64,000 bases of DNA from Cyclobacteriaceae bacterium (GCA_022842845.1 JALHOT010000013.1:1-64000); one strand, 5' to 3'; counted from the first letter of the stretch, positions 1-11,122 are shown. Notes: generated by a model from the letters alone, not told the origin. Translations and numbers: made by a program.

Positions 1-15
1 GTGCTCTTCCGATCT
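1..15. other. Residual Illumina TruSeq adapter (GTGCTCTTCCGATCT), not genomic
   Basis: Bases 1-15 equal the 3' end of the standard TruSeq read-2 adapter/primer (...GACGTGTGCTCTTCCGATCT). Confidence 0.93.
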
Positions 16-26
16 ATGGTGTTTGG

Positions 27-815
27 ATGGAAGAGCCTCGGGAGTTTTTTATTACTATTATTCCACCCGTCTGGCAACGGGTCTGGTTTATTACTTTGGT
101 GCTTATGCTTGGTATTGCCATGATGGTAGTTTTGGTTTACGCGTATATAAAAAATCAAAAAGTAAAACTGCGTAAAGAACTGGAAGTGCAACAGAAAATC
201 GAAATGGAGCGCATGCGCATCTCACGTGATCTACACGATAATGTAGGTGCACAACTGAGCTATCTCATTACCAATATGGAGTGGCTGGCCGACCATCCCG
301 AAGAGTTTACCAGAGAAAAGGAAAGAGACATGCTGAAGAACTTGAGTGAGACAGGAAGACAAGCCATTCTTACCTTGCGCCAAACGATTTGGGCCATCAG
401 CCAACAAGCATTAACGGTAGAGGAATTTGCCGATCGATTTAAACAATACGCCTTGAAGATGACCGATTTTAACCAACATGTTAAAGTTGTATTTGAAGAA
501 CGCATTGAAAGTACTTCTTCTCTTAGCCCATCGTTGGCTTTGAATTTATTTCGCATTTGTCAGGAAGCTTTTAACAATGCCTTAAAACATTCGCAGGCTT
601 CGGAACTGACCATGCAGTTTTATAGTAATCAGCAAAATGCTTTTAAGTTTATAATAAGCGACAATGGGGAAGGTTTTGATTTTGATACCGCTAACACTAA
701 TGGTCATTATGGTTTAAGAAACATGCAGGCCCGTGCCTTAGAATGCAAGGCAGTATTAGAGTTTACCACAGCACCTGGTAAAGGCACACAGATTTTGCTG
801 AAGATTAGTGATTAA
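27..815 (+). CDS. Sensor histidine kinase (HisKA_3/NarX-type), 5'-truncated at contig start
   Basis: TM segment, 'RISRDLHDNVGAQLSYL' H-box, HATPase 'DNGEGFDF...GHYGLRNMQARA'. Frame is open to the contig edge; the N-terminal 'FFITIIPPVWQRVWF' resembles the end of a Y_Y_Y/propeller sensor module. Confidence 0.9.
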   Translation: MEEPREFFITIIPPVWQRVWFITLVLMLGIAMMVVLVYAYIKNQKVKLRKELEVQQKIEMERMRISRDLHDNVGAQLSYLITNMEWLADHPEEFTREKERDMLKNLSETGRQAILTLRQTIWAISQQALTVEEFADRFKQYALKMTDFNQHVKVVFEERIESTSSLSPSLALNLFRICQEAFNNALKHSQASELTMQFYSNQQNAFKFIISDNGEGFDFDTANTNGHYGLRNMQARALECKAVLEFTTAPGKGTQILLKISD

Positions 816-877
816 ATACATCAAATGAAGTATGTCTTTATTCTCAAAAAAAACCGTCTTTTGATATTATTCTAGAA

Positions 878-1525
878 ATGATCCGCATCGCTATTGTTGA
901 CGATAAACAACCCAATCGACTTTCACTAGCCGAAAAGCTGGAAAGCAAAGCAGATATTACTGTTTTGTTTACGGCCATCAATGGCCTTCATTTTCTTGAA
1001 GAAATGAAAAGTAGAGTAGAACATCCCGATGTTATATTAATGGATATTGATATGCCCGAGATGGATGGGGTAGAGGCTGTTCGTGCAGGTGTTCAATTAT
1101 ATGGATCCGCCAAGTTTATTATGCTTACAGTGTTTGATGACGACAACAAAGTTTTTGAAGCCATACAGGCAGGTGCTATCGGTTATTTGCTGAAAGATGA
1201 AAAAACAGAAATAATAGAAGATGCCATCCGACAAGTGATAGAGTATGGAGGCTCTCCTATGAGCCCGCGCATTGCCAGAAAGGCTCTCAATCTTTTAATG
1301 AATGCTAAAGTTGAACTCCCTAAAAAAAAGGATTCGGTACTAAGTGATCGTGAAATGGAAATATTAAAAGGATTGGTGGATGGTCTTGATTATCGCGCTG
1401 TTGCAGAAAAGCTTTTTATCAGTCCTCTAACGGTTCGCACGCACATCACTAACATTTACCGAAAGCTTCATGTGACTAGTAAAACACAAGCCGTGAAACT
1501 CGCCATAAAGAACAGGTGGGTGTAG
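878..1525 (+). CDS. NarL/LuxR-family response regulator
   Basis: Receiver domain (IVDDKQ...LMDIDMPEMDG...LLKDE) plus LuxR HTH (LSDREMEILKGLVDGLDYRAVAEKLFISPLTVRTHITNIYRKL); directly downstream of the kinase. Confidence 0.95.
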   Translation: MIRIAIVDDKQPNRLSLAEKLESKADITVLFTAINGLHFLEEMKSRVEHPDVILMDIDMPEMDGVEAVRAGVQLYGSAKFIMLTVFDDDNKVFEAIQAGAIGYLLKDEKTEIIEDAIRQVIEYGGSPMSPRIARKALNLLMNAKVELPKKKDSVLSDREMEILKGLVDGLDYRAVAEKLFISPLTVRTHITNIYRKLHVTSKTQAVKLAIKNRWV

Positions 1526-1869
1526 AACCAAGTATTTCATTTCCTTTGTAGATTAATGGCATTGGATAATGGGATCGCTACGGTGTCAGCCATTTCTCAT
1601 AGATTGTTCCTGTCCTGATGAACCATAGCATATAAGCTCACATCAAAAATGTTCCGAAAATTGTAATTATAGAATGACCATACACAGAGATTTTAATTGT
1701 GCTTCGGTAGATTTGGCATGGCGAAGATTTTATAGCTTAGTGATTTTTCTTGTGTGGCTTGGACTATGGGTACACACACCAAGGCTTGGTAAAAAGCAAA
1801 AATTAATCTTAAATCGGTTTAAACCTTTTATCATAGATATCATCTAAGGGAAATAGCCAGCAGTAATGT

Positions 1870-2844
1870 ATGTATATGCGTAAAATTATTTTTTTGTTGA
1901 GTATCGCATTTTTAGGGTGTGCGAATGAAGAAAATCCGAGCCCTTCATCAAGTGATATGGTTAAGCTAATCAGTCGTAGTTCTGTTAATTACCTTAATAG
2001 GCCGGCTTCAATCATAAGACTCGAGGTGCGTGCTGAAGATTTGGATGCCATACGGTATGTTGAGGTTAGAGTTATGACGCCCACTACACCAGCAAAGGGA
2101 GCCTTGGTGCTATCTACTGGGGGTTTTGGAACAAATTATTATGGCATTGGTCAGGAAACGAATACTACTTTAAACTTTGCGATTAACCTTGGGCTTGAAA
2201 CTTTTGAAATTAAATGGCTTGGGGCAGAAGGCTGGGGTACTGGTACTGTTGGTGTTGGTTATCCTGTTGCGGTCAGGGCTTATGTTGCTATTGTACGCTA
2301 TCTCAAAGAAAATGAAATGACCAATACTGAAAACGTTATTGTACATGGTGGAAGTGGTGGATCTTTTCAGATAGCCTATGGCCTGACACGCTTTAACCTT
2401 GAAAATGATATCCATCATGCTATTCTAATAGCGGGGCCTCCAACAGCCGATTTACAACAAGCTATTTTTGGTGACAAAACATTAAAGTCATATTGGCCAG
2501 ATGGTATTGGCGGTTTTCGAATTACCGACTATATACATGGTTGGGATAAGCAAGGTAACTATTGTCAAAACCGTACACAAAATCCTCCTGATTTTGTGTT
2601 GAAAACACTTGATCAATCATCGTTACTTTCAACTACTCAAATACCGGACCTGAACTATGAAGCCAATTTAATTTTTATCAATACAAATGATGCGACTAAC
2701 GCTGACGGCCAAGGGCGGTTATATTTTGATGTCATACAAAGCAATAAGCAATGGTACTACTTGCCAGATGAAACATCACACGATGTAGGAGGTATTACTG
2801 CAGGAGCCACGAAGATTCGTGAAATCATTCAAACCTTGTTATAA
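1870..2844 (+). CDS. Putative lipoprotein, alpha/beta-hydrolase-like
   Basis: Lipobox-like 'LLSIAFLGCANEE', nucleophile-elbow-like 'VIVHGGSGGSFQIAYGL'. Confidence 0.65.
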   Translation: MYMRKIIFLLSIAFLGCANEENPSPSSSDMVKLISRSSVNYLNRPASIIRLEVRAEDLDAIRYVEVRVMTPTTPAKGALVLSTGGFGTNYYGIGQETNTTLNFAINLGLETFEIKWLGAEGWGTGTVGVGYPVAVRAYVAIVRYLKENEMTNTENVIVHGGSGGSFQIAYGLTRFNLENDIHHAILIAGPPTADLQQAIFGDKTLKSYWPDGIGGFRITDYIHGWDKQGNYCQNRTQNPPDFVLKTLDQSSLLSTTQIPDLNYEANLIFINTNDATNADGQGRLYFDVIQSNKQWYYLPDETSHDVGGITAGATKIREIIQTLL

Positions 2845-2956
2845 AATATATTACCTCGTGATTTTTATAATGCGTACGATTCATCTGGTGAGAATTCCAG
2901 AACTGACAGAAGACTGAAACTATGCAATTTTCGACAGTAAGACAGCATGGTTATTT

Positions 2957-3787
2957 TTGATTAAATTGAATTTCAAACCATGGCCATTTATGGATGAAAT
3001 AACAGAACAGCCAAGTCCTCCGCCTATAAAATCTACTTCGGCAAATGTGAAGAAGTACCTATTTGAGTTTAGCTTGTTATTTCTGGCCGTCTTTCTCGGT
3101 TTTTTTGCAGACAGCCTAAGAGAAGAGAATTCTGAAAAGCAACAAGCATATGAGCTTGCTAAAAGCCTTTACGAAGAGCTTAAAAATGACTCAGTAACGG
3201 TTGCCTCTAAGATAGAAGGGCGACTCAAAAAGGAAAGCGCTATTGATTATATGGTCGCTTTTTTCAAGGACAGTAGCCTGCAAACATCCTCCAAAAGTCT
3301 GGCGATAAATTTTTTATGGGCTACTACTATCAGGACACCAGTAATATTCACCCCGCGTACAGTGATATTGGAACAATTAAAAAGCTCGGGGAGTTTGCGG
3401 TATTTCAAAAGCCAGCGTCTTCAGCAGTTGGTGGGTGACTTGTCTGTATCCATTGAGTATTTACGGGAGCGACAAGAATTGGAAGCGATTGTATATAAAG
3501 ATTATATCGAACCCATCATGATTAATCATATGGATTTTGAATTTCAACGTAAGCTATTCAACACAGGATTGTTCGACAGGCTAGCCAGCTACGAAATTAG
3601 TGATGAATATATTCCTTTCCATTTATCTCAACCAGAGCTGATCAATCGCTCATCTTATATAAATGCGCTTAGCTACTACCATACGAATAATATTAAGTCC
3701 ACCCGATTGATCCCATTTGAATCTTATGTTAAGGTCAATGCCGCTCTGCTGAAAGAACTTCGTCAGGAATTCAAATTGACGCAATAG
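2957..3787 (+). CDS. Hypothetical membrane-anchored protein (DUF6090-like)
   Basis: Single N-terminal TM helix 'KYLFEFSLLFLAVFLGFFADSLREE' followed by a helical soluble domain; start may be ATG at 2990. Confidence 0.5.
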   Translation: MIKLNFKPWPFMDEITEQPSPPPIKSTSANVKKYLFEFSLLFLAVFLGFFADSLREENSEKQQAYELAKSLYEELKNDSVTVASKIEGRLKKESAIDYMVAFFKDSSLQTSSKSLAINFLWATTIRTPVIFTPRTVILEQLKSSGSLRYFKSQRLQQLVGDLSVSIEYLRERQELEAIVYKDYIEPIMINHMDFEFQRKLFNTGLFDRLASYEISDEYIPFHLSQPELINRSSYINALSYYHTNNIKSTRLIPFESYVKVNAALLKELRQEFKLTQ

Positions 3788-3985
3788 AGAAGTATCTACT
3801 GATCAATTACAACGATGAGCAATTGGTTATCAATGACGGTGCTGCTTTATTCTTGCGTGGATATGAAAATCACCCTACTTGTAAAGGATATGGCCAGAAG
3901 AGTGAGTGTAAGAATTAAAATATCTAAGAAAAGGGCTCGCCTGAAGGTGCAATTGATTAATGTATAATTTAATGAAAGTTTTTTA

Positions 3986-5644
3986 ATGAATAGTCAAATC
4001 AGGCATAGGACTTTAATACTTCTTTTGTCCTTTTCGATACTGGCGTGTAATACAGACCAAGAGCTGACTGAGACTCAAAAGTTATACTTAACAGCCAAAC
4101 TATGGGGATTTCTTAAATATTACCATCCTGAGGTGAACAAGGGGCAAATAAACTGGGATGATGAACTCATTAATTTTATTCCTAGGCTGGCTGATGCAAA
4201 AACCAATCAGGATCTATCAAAGCTTTATGTTCGGTGGATTGACTCATTAGGTGATGTGTCGCCCTGCCTAGACTGTGATACACCTACAGCAAAAGACTAT
4301 TTTGATAAGAATTTCAACTTATCGTGGTTGCAAGCCGAAGCATTCTCACCTGAGCTCATGAAAAGATTACAATACATACAACGTAATCGCACACAAAGAC
4401 AGCATTATGTCAGCCTTGAAGGCGCCAACACTTATTTTACGAACGAATCTGTCATTCCTGCCGCTGAGTGGAAAGATAAGCATGTACGCCTGCTAACTTT
4501 ATTCAGGTACTGGAATGTGATAGAGTATTTTTATCCATACAAGTATGTAATGGATAATGATTGGGATGATCTATTGCTTTATTTTATTCCTAAATTCAGT
4601 AATGTACACACCGAGCAGGAATATCATTTACTCATTCGTGAGCTTACAGTTTCCTTATGCGATTCGCATTCATTTTTTACTACTGATTTGATAAAGGAAT
4701 TTGCAGGCAGAAAATATATAGCTGCGACCTTCGTTATCTTAGATGACAAAGCTGTGATTAATGGCTTTTATAACGACTCATTGCCAAAATTAGACGATCT
4801 GCGCTTAGGCGATGCAATTTTATCAGTTGACAATATACCTGTAGCTGAAATTTATAATAAGAATGTTAAGTATATAAACGGATCTAATGATGCGGTAAAG
4901 AAATTGGATTATTCGTTTCGTTGGATATTGAATGGGAATACAGATACTGTAAAAATTACATTCGAAAGGATGGGAGAGATTCAATCCAAGGTTATTAGGC
5001 GTTATGAACCAAGCATGTGGAAAACTAAACAAGATGCTGTTATTGGCTGGAAAGTATTGGCTCATAATATAGGCTATGTAAATCTAGAAGAAGGCATCGT
5101 TAAGGTGGAAGACTTATCAAGGATGATGCAGGAACTTGCATCCACAAAAGCCATTATTTTTGATTTGAGAGGTTATCCTGAGTTTATGTGGGATGAGCTG
5201 CTGGCCTATTTTAATAAAGAAGAAAAAGTATTTTCAAAATTAACAGAGCCTGATCTTTCTTATCCAGGCCGTTTTGTTTGGCAAATGGGTGACACGATAG
5301 GTAAGTTTAATCCTTCAGCCTATAGCGGCAAAGTAATGATACTCATGCATGAAGGTACACAAAGCAGGGCTGAATCCTTTGTAATGGCATTGCAGACCAT
5401 AGAAGGCGCAATTACTATTGGCCGTCAAACATCAGGGGCCGATGGCAACATAGCAGAATTTGTTTTTTTTAATGATAAAATCAGCTGGATCACTGGAAGA
5501 GGTGTTTTTTATCCTGATGGGCGCGAGACACAAAGAATTGGAATTGTGCCGGATGTACATGTACCCCTTACACTGGAGGACATCAGGACAAGCCGTGATG
5601 CCATATTGGAAAAAGCCATAGCCATGGCCAATCAAATGAAGTGA
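3986..5644 (+). CDS. S41-family peptidase lipoprotein
   Basis: Lipoprotein signal 'LLLSFSILACNTD'; PDZ/S41-like C-terminal half with 'VMILMHEGTQSRAESFVMALQTIEGAITIGRQTSGADG'. Confidence 0.8.
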   Translation: MNSQIRHRTLILLLSFSILACNTDQELTETQKLYLTAKLWGFLKYYHPEVNKGQINWDDELINFIPRLADAKTNQDLSKLYVRWIDSLGDVSPCLDCDTPTAKDYFDKNFNLSWLQAEAFSPELMKRLQYIQRNRTQRQHYVSLEGANTYFTNESVIPAAEWKDKHVRLLTLFRYWNVIEYFYPYKYVMDNDWDDLLLYFIPKFSNVHTEQEYHLLIRELTVSLCDSHSFFTTDLIKEFAGRKYIAATFVILDDKAVINGFYNDSLPKLDDLRLGDAILSVDNIPVAEIYNKNVKYINGSNDAVKKLDYSFRWILNGNTDTVKITFERMGEIQSKVIRRYEPSMWKTKQDAVIGWKVLAHNIGYVNLEEGIVKVEDLSRMMQELASTKAIIFDLRGYPEFMWDELLAYFNKEEKVFSKLTEPDLSYPGRFVWQMGDTIGKFNPSAYSGKVMILMHEGTQSRAESFVMALQTIEGAITIGRQTSGADGNIAEFVFFNDKISWITGRGVFYPDGRETQRIGIVPDVHVPLTLEDIRTSRDAILEKAIAMANQMK

Positions 5645-5776
5645 TATTCTTAAGATTTTTGATTGACTTATAGTATGAGTGCAAAATACGAATGCTGTCC
5701 AAAAAAATAGTCTGATCAAGATCTTCCGAACCTTTAATCCCATATATTGTTAAAAAAATACTAATCTGAATTAAAT

Positions 5777-6811
5777 ATGAGAATTCGTTTGATGTTATTG
5801 GCTGGCCTTTTTCTTTTCAGTACTTCTTGTGAAAAAGAAGAATCTGTAGATAAAGCCCCTGATTTAGTTTTTTCGGAGTCTCCCTTTCCACTCAATGGAG
5901 TGGCCGCCAAATTTTCTAAAGATATTGCCTACGACAGTAAACAACGAACCCAGTTGGATATATGGTTACCGGATTCCAATGCACCTACAGGCTTGGTAAT
6001 CTACACGCATGGAGGAGGTTTCTCCAGTGGTGATAAGGATTTTGTCTATGCTGCCCAGCAGGGTGGAGTATGGGATTTCCCAACTGACATCCGCTTTTTA
6101 CTTCAAAACAAGATTGCTTTTGCAACGGTACGTTATACGCTGTTGAGTACCACGGGCGAGCGTGAAGGGGTTAAGAAACCCATGTCGGATGTTAAGCGGG
6201 CTTTGCAATACATCAGATCCAGGGCGAGTGATTTCAACATTGATAAAAATAAAATTATCCTGGCTGGCAATTCTGCCGGGGGAGGCACCTCGCTTTGGAT
6301 AGCATTTAATAACGATATGGCAAACGCCCAAAGTAGTGACCCTGTTTTGCGGGAATCCACAAGAGTGAAGGGCGTTGTGGCCAGAGAACCGCAGGCAAGT
6401 TATAACATCGAGGACCGCTGGGTAAATGATGTATTCATTGACTATAATCTTACCTGGACAGAAATATTAGCCAATGAAACAGGTAATATTTCTAAGCTAT
6501 ACGGTGTTTCATCCACAACCGAATACGAATCAGCAACCATTGACGCGTATAGAGCGGAAGTGGATATGTTAGCCCTGCTAACTGCGGATGACCCCGCCCT
6601 TTGGATTGACAATACGTTGCGGGATGTGGTGCGCCCTTATTCAGCACCGGAGATATCTACACATCATGCTTTTCATGCCAGAGAATTAAAGCAGCGAGCT
6701 GATGCAGTGGGCGTGGAGAATATTACTTACTACGGTAAAAATCCAGTGATCTATGCGCATCCAAGCAATGAGACGTGGACCCAATTCTGTAAGAGGATTG
6801 TGGGCATGTAA
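5777..6811 (+). CDS. Alpha/beta hydrolase (carboxylesterase-like) lipoprotein
   Basis: 'GLVIYTHGGGFSSGDKD' oxyanion motif, 'ILAGNSAGGGTSLW' nucleophile elbow, lipobox 'FLFSTSCEKEE'. Confidence 0.85.
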   Translation: MRIRLMLLAGLFLFSTSCEKEESVDKAPDLVFSESPFPLNGVAAKFSKDIAYDSKQRTQLDIWLPDSNAPTGLVIYTHGGGFSSGDKDFVYAAQQGGVWDFPTDIRFLLQNKIAFATVRYTLLSTTGEREGVKKPMSDVKRALQYIRSRASDFNIDKNKIILAGNSAGGGTSLWIAFNNDMANAQSSDPVLRESTRVKGVVAREPQASYNIEDRWVNDVFIDYNLTWTEILANETGNISKLYGVSSTTEYESATIDAYRAEVDMLALLTADDPALWIDNTLRDVVRPYSAPEISTHHAFHARELKQRADAVGVENITYYGKNPVIYAHPSNETWTQFCKRIVGM

Positions 6812-7082
6812 GCGCTGAGTTTTTTAAGTCCTGGTTCTTGTAGACGATCCAGCTTTGTTTCTTGTATTTTAGCCTTGGTTTGTGTCTTTACGAATCAAGA
6901 GTAAAATACTCCGCTCGTATTCACTATTATTCAGTCATGCTTTCCATTATTAAGATTGGTAAAATCTTTTTTGCGGGTTATACTCACAAATGAAGGATGA
7001 TGAAATAAATTATATGGAACGCTTCTTCTTTGATCTTTTTCTAGTAATTTCATTATCAATAATAGCTCGTTAATGCATCACT

Positions 7083-7553
7083 ATGGAAGATAATAGTCTG
7101 AATCAAGTAATCGACAGCCCATCCAACGACATCATACTAACTGTTTCCCGCCATGGTGCGAACAAGCTATTGGAAACCAGTAAGTGGGGACATTTCTTAT
7201 CGATCTTGGGTTTTGTGTTGACAGGCTTGATCGTATTACTTGGACTTTTTGCAGGTTCCTTTCTAGCTTCTATGATAACGAACCAAGCGGCTAATATGCC
7301 CCAAGGCTTGGGTTATTTTATGAGTATTTTTTATGTACTGATGGGCTTGATATACTTCTTTCCTTCTTTGTATTTATACCGGTATTCCAGAAAGTTGAAG
7401 GCGGCCCTCTCCAGAAGAGACAACCAAGAGTTGGAAGCGGCCTTCGATAATGAAAAATCACTCTATAAATTCTGGGGCATTTTTGCGATTGTCTTGATGG
7501 CCTTGTATGCCCTTATGCTGCTATTCACCGTAGGGCTTGCATCCTTGGCTTGA
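7083..7553 (+). CDS. DUF5362-like integral membrane protein
   Basis: Three hydrophobic TM segments, 'LETSKWGHFLSILGFVLTGLIVLLG', typical of a small Bacteroidota membrane family. Confidence 0.6.
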   Translation: MEDNSLNQVIDSPSNDIILTVSRHGANKLLETSKWGHFLSILGFVLTGLIVLLGLFAGSFLASMITNQAANMPQGLGYFMSIFYVLMGLIYFFPSLYLYRYSRKLKAALSRRDNQELEAAFDNEKSLYKFWGIFAIVLMALYALMLLFTVGLASLA

Positions 7554-8061
7554 CAAGAGAAGGGTAAGACTGTCTTGGACGAAATTTCTCACATTAATCT
7601 TTTTACAAATCAAGAAAACTGGTCTAGGTGGTTGGAAGTCTACTTCAAGGCTTAGTGATAGCTTAATATTCAGACGAGCATAGGGAGTTGGTACTTGCGT
7701 TTGGAGAAATCAGTTTTAGCTTTGCGTATTTTTAGAAAAGCATGATTTTGAATCAGGCTCCCAATAGGTGAAAACAGTTTAAACTTAATTGACTAGAGAC
7801 CTCTTAATCTCCTTGGTGAATAACTATTTTGAAGGATACAGCTGAAGCTAAGACTTTTGCACTTGTAAACATTATCAGAATAGTAGAGTCTTTCCTGACC
7901 ATTTGGGCAGCCTCCAGTCAATTAATCTAATCATTCGGTATGACGGAGTTTATGACTTATTACTTCTGATCAATCATAAATTTCAGTATCACCGCCCAAC
8001 AATAGCCATTATTGATTGACCAACTGAACTCAAAACCAACTGGCTTACCCAGTTCAAGGTC

Positions 8062-10734
8062 TTATTGATTAGTTTTTAGCTTAGAGATACTGGAAAGCTC
8101 TGTAGGAAATTGAAGAATGACTATGGTGCCCTTACCTGGTACACTTTGTAAGCTGATGTTGGCTTTTAGTTTGTCAACACACTTCTTAACGATATATAGA
8201 CCCAGTCCATTGCCTTTTGAGTTTTCATTGCCTCTATGAAACATATCAAAAATTTTTGGGAGTTGTGCTTCATCTATGCCCTGTCCGTTGTCCTCGATCT
8301 CAATTACAATTTGATCTTGTTGTTGATAAGCACTTATTTTAATGTTTGCATTGTCCTCAATTTTATAAACAATGGCATTTTCGATCAGGTTGTACATGAC
8401 AATCTTTACTAAAGAGAGATAGGAGTAGAAGTACAAACCTGGTTCAACCTGCATGTGCACGTGAATATTTTCGCTGATAAAAGTTTGACTGAAAAGAGAA
8501 ATTTTTTTGCTAAGAAGTTCTTCAACTGATATCTTTCCATAGATCAGCTCATCTTCAGCTCTAGTGCTAATCGATTGCAGTTTTGCAAGCATTCTGTCAA
8601 GCGTGTGGGCTGTTTCGTTTACTTTTTGAAACAAGTTGAGGGCCTCAGGGTCCTTAATGGTAATCTTGGCGATTTCTGCAATACCCATAAAGGTGGTCAA
8701 AGGTCGTCTGAAATCATGGGATGACCTGTACAAAAACATGTCAAGCTCTTTGTTAGCTTCCAGAAGCTCAGCGGTACGCTGATCAATTCTTTCCTCCAGG
8801 CTTTCGTTTATCTTTTGGATGGTTTGGTTACTCTTGAGTAATGCCTCGGCTTGTTCACTTATTTTGATGTTAAGATTCGAAAGAATATCATTGGCTTCAG
8901 AGAGTTCTTCTGCCTGACTTTGAATCTCTTCGTTTCTCTCAATGATGGCTTGGTTCAGCGTTTTAACTCTGTGGTAATATTTATATATAATGAAAGCAAT
9001 AAAAGCAATAGCAATGAAACCTGAAACAGCAAACCATATAATGAGCTTTTGCTGTTTAATCTGAGCTTCTTGAATCACGAATTTATCCTCCTGAAGTTTC
9101 TGTTGCTGTTGAAGGGTGAGAATAGCGTTGTCTCTTTTTTCTAACTCAAAGGTATTTTGAAGAGCTCCCATGCGGGCGCTCATATTTTCACTAAAAATTG
9201 AGTCTTTAAGTTCATCATATAACTTAGCGTAGCTGATGGCTTCTTTATAGTTAGCCTGAGCCATGTTAAGATCTCGTCTACTTTTATAAATATCCACTAA
9301 GATTTTTCCAGATCCTATCTGCTTGGCCAACTTTTCTCCTTGCGATAAATAATAACCTGCCTGATCATAGTCTCTCATTTTAATCAACAACTGGGCAATA
9401 CCTTGATAGGAATAGCTTATGCCTATGGAATGGTTAAGGTTAACCTCTATAGCCAGACTTTTTTGATGGAATTGCAAGGCCCTTTGGTAGTCATTTTGCT
9501 TTTCGCACAATTGGGCGAGGTTGTACAGTGTTCCAGCCTGGCCACTTCGATCGTTTACCGCTTCTCGTATGGCGAGTGCTTGGGTAAGATTCAGATAGGC
9601 CTCTTTTAACCTATTCTCTTCAGCGTCTATGACACCCAGTAAGTTGAGGGCTCCTGCCTCTTGCATGAGGTGTTTATATTTTCTGGCTAAGCTTAGTGCT
9701 TTGCTCGTGAAGTCAAAAGCCATATCATTTTGATCAAGAAAATGGTAGACTCGACCAATCTCTACTAATATTTTGCAGCGTTCGAGGTGATATTTTTTCT
9801 GCTCTGCAATACTCAGGGCTTTGAAATAATTTTTAAGGCCGGCCTCAAAATTGTCGAACTCCACCAAAGCATAACCTACCTGATAATAAAGATTGGCTAA
9901 CTCTTTAGTGAATGAATTCTTTTCATAAAATTTAATTACCCGGTTCAGCAAATCCAATGCTTGTTTGTATTGCCCTTGTTTGATAAATATTAGAGATTTC
10001 TCTTTCTTAATCACGTTGATTTCCTCATTGTCAACTGTATCTTGGCCTAAGGCTACCTGTGCCTGGTCAATGTAATGTAAAGCCCTGTTGTAATCACCTC
10101 GGTTAATAAAATAAGTTGACATCCGTTCGCATGCATAAATGAGTGGTCTTTTATCTTTTAGCTTTTCTCGAATGCGTAGCGATTTTTCAAGGTAACGAAA
10201 CTGCTCGTGTTCATTTACTAATAAACTATAGTGATCTGCATAAACCAGATAAGTAAAGGATAAATAGTAAGGGTGTAAACTATCTTTCAATACTTTATAT
10301 GATTCATTCAAACAGTAAAGGGATGAATCAAGTTGATCAATATTCTGATATACCCTTGCCATGTAGGATAAAGCAAATCCTTTCAAAGTATCTTGGCCAT
10401 CACTTTCACTAAGGGCAATACTATTCTTAAATTTTTGGATAGCAGTCTGGTCATTACCAACCGTAAAATCACAGTAAGCTTCATAGATCAAGGCTTCTGC
10501 CATGCCCTTTTTATAGCCCAAACTTTTACTAAGCTGGTAGGCCTGTTGGACTATTTCTTTTGATTTATTCAGATCATAGGATACCAACGCCCAGGCTAGC
10601 TGGTTGAGTACTTCGGCACGGCTGATACCTTTAAGGCGGGGAGCAAGTTGTTGGAGACTGTCAATATTAAACGACTGTCCCTGACAGAGTGTAACAGAGG
10701 ATACTAGAATAAAAATGATCCTGAAAGTTTTCAC
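8062..10734 (-). CDS. TPR-containing sensor histidine kinase
   Basis: Signal peptide, multiple TPR units, TM 'LIIWFAVSGFIAIAFIAFIIYKYY', coiled coil, H-box 'SSHDFRRPLTTFMGIA', HATPase 'IEDNGQGIDE...GNGLGLYIVKKC'. Confidence 0.92.
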   Translation of the reverse strand: MKTFRIIFILVSSVTLCQGQSFNIDSLQQLAPRLKGISRAEVLNQLAWALVSYDLNKSKEIVQQAYQLSKSLGYKKGMAEALIYEAYCDFTVGNDQTAIQKFKNSIALSESDGQDTLKGFALSYMARVYQNIDQLDSSLYCLNESYKVLKDSLHPYYLSFTYLVYADHYSLLVNEHEQFRYLEKSLRIREKLKDKRPLIYACERMSTYFINRGDYNRALHYIDQAQVALGQDTVDNEEINVIKKEKSLIFIKQGQYKQALDLLNRVIKFYEKNSFTKELANLYYQVGYALVEFDNFEAGLKNYFKALSIAEQKKYHLERCKILVEIGRVYHFLDQNDMAFDFTSKALSLARKYKHLMQEAGALNLLGVIDAEENRLKEAYLNLTQALAIREAVNDRSGQAGTLYNLAQLCEKQNDYQRALQFHQKSLAIEVNLNHSIGISYSYQGIAQLLIKMRDYDQAGYYLSQGEKLAKQIGSGKILVDIYKSRRDLNMAQANYKEAISYAKLYDELKDSIFSENMSARMGALQNTFELEKRDNAILTLQQQQKLQEDKFVIQEAQIKQQKLIIWFAVSGFIAIAFIAFIIYKYYHRVKTLNQAIIERNEEIQSQAEELSEANDILSNLNIKISEQAEALLKSNQTIQKINESLEERIDQRTAELLEANKELDMFLYRSSHDFRRPLTTFMGIAEIAKITIKDPEALNLFQKVNETAHTLDRMLAKLQSISTRAEDELIYGKISVEELLSKKISLFSQTFISENIHVHMQVEPGLYFYSYLSLVKIVMYNLIENAIVYKIEDNANIKISAYQQQDQIVIEIEDNGQGIDEAQLPKIFDMFHRGNENSKGNGLGLYIVKKCVDKLKANISLQSVPGKGTIVILQFPTELSSISKLKTNQ

Positions 10735-11122
10735 AATTACTTTTAGACAAGGAAAAGAAAGGCAAATTCTACATAATACATGATTAAATCAAGTTTCCTA
10801 AGAAGGGTGGTGGCCCTATTAGCAAATCAGCTATTTTGTTCAAGTGATAGCGTTTACATTATGCTCAGTTAAGTTTGGGTTTTCAACCTCAGAACTATTC
10901 GAGAAATGTCTAAACACAGATTGGATTCTCTATTTCCAACTTTTTTATGTTGAGTTTTATGTGTGACAGCTTAAAAGAAGTGTTATGACTTACATTACTG
11001 GCGTTCAGCAAAACTTTTTCGGCAATAGAATCTCTAAGTGAGTATATTAAACGATCCTAATGATAGTTACCCTTGAGCCTTGTTTAATGTATTACTACAC
11101 CTTCGTTAGAAGGTTGCTGTTC

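Noticed and set aside
5432-5743. 103-aa minus-strand ORF overlapping the S41 peptidase 3' end
   Set aside because: Mostly antisense to a conserved CDS; no promoter or family evidence.
7554-8061. ~500-bp gap as a possible ncRNA or riboswitch locus
   Set aside because: No convincing conserved structure or terminator visible by eye; cannot be supported without covariance search.
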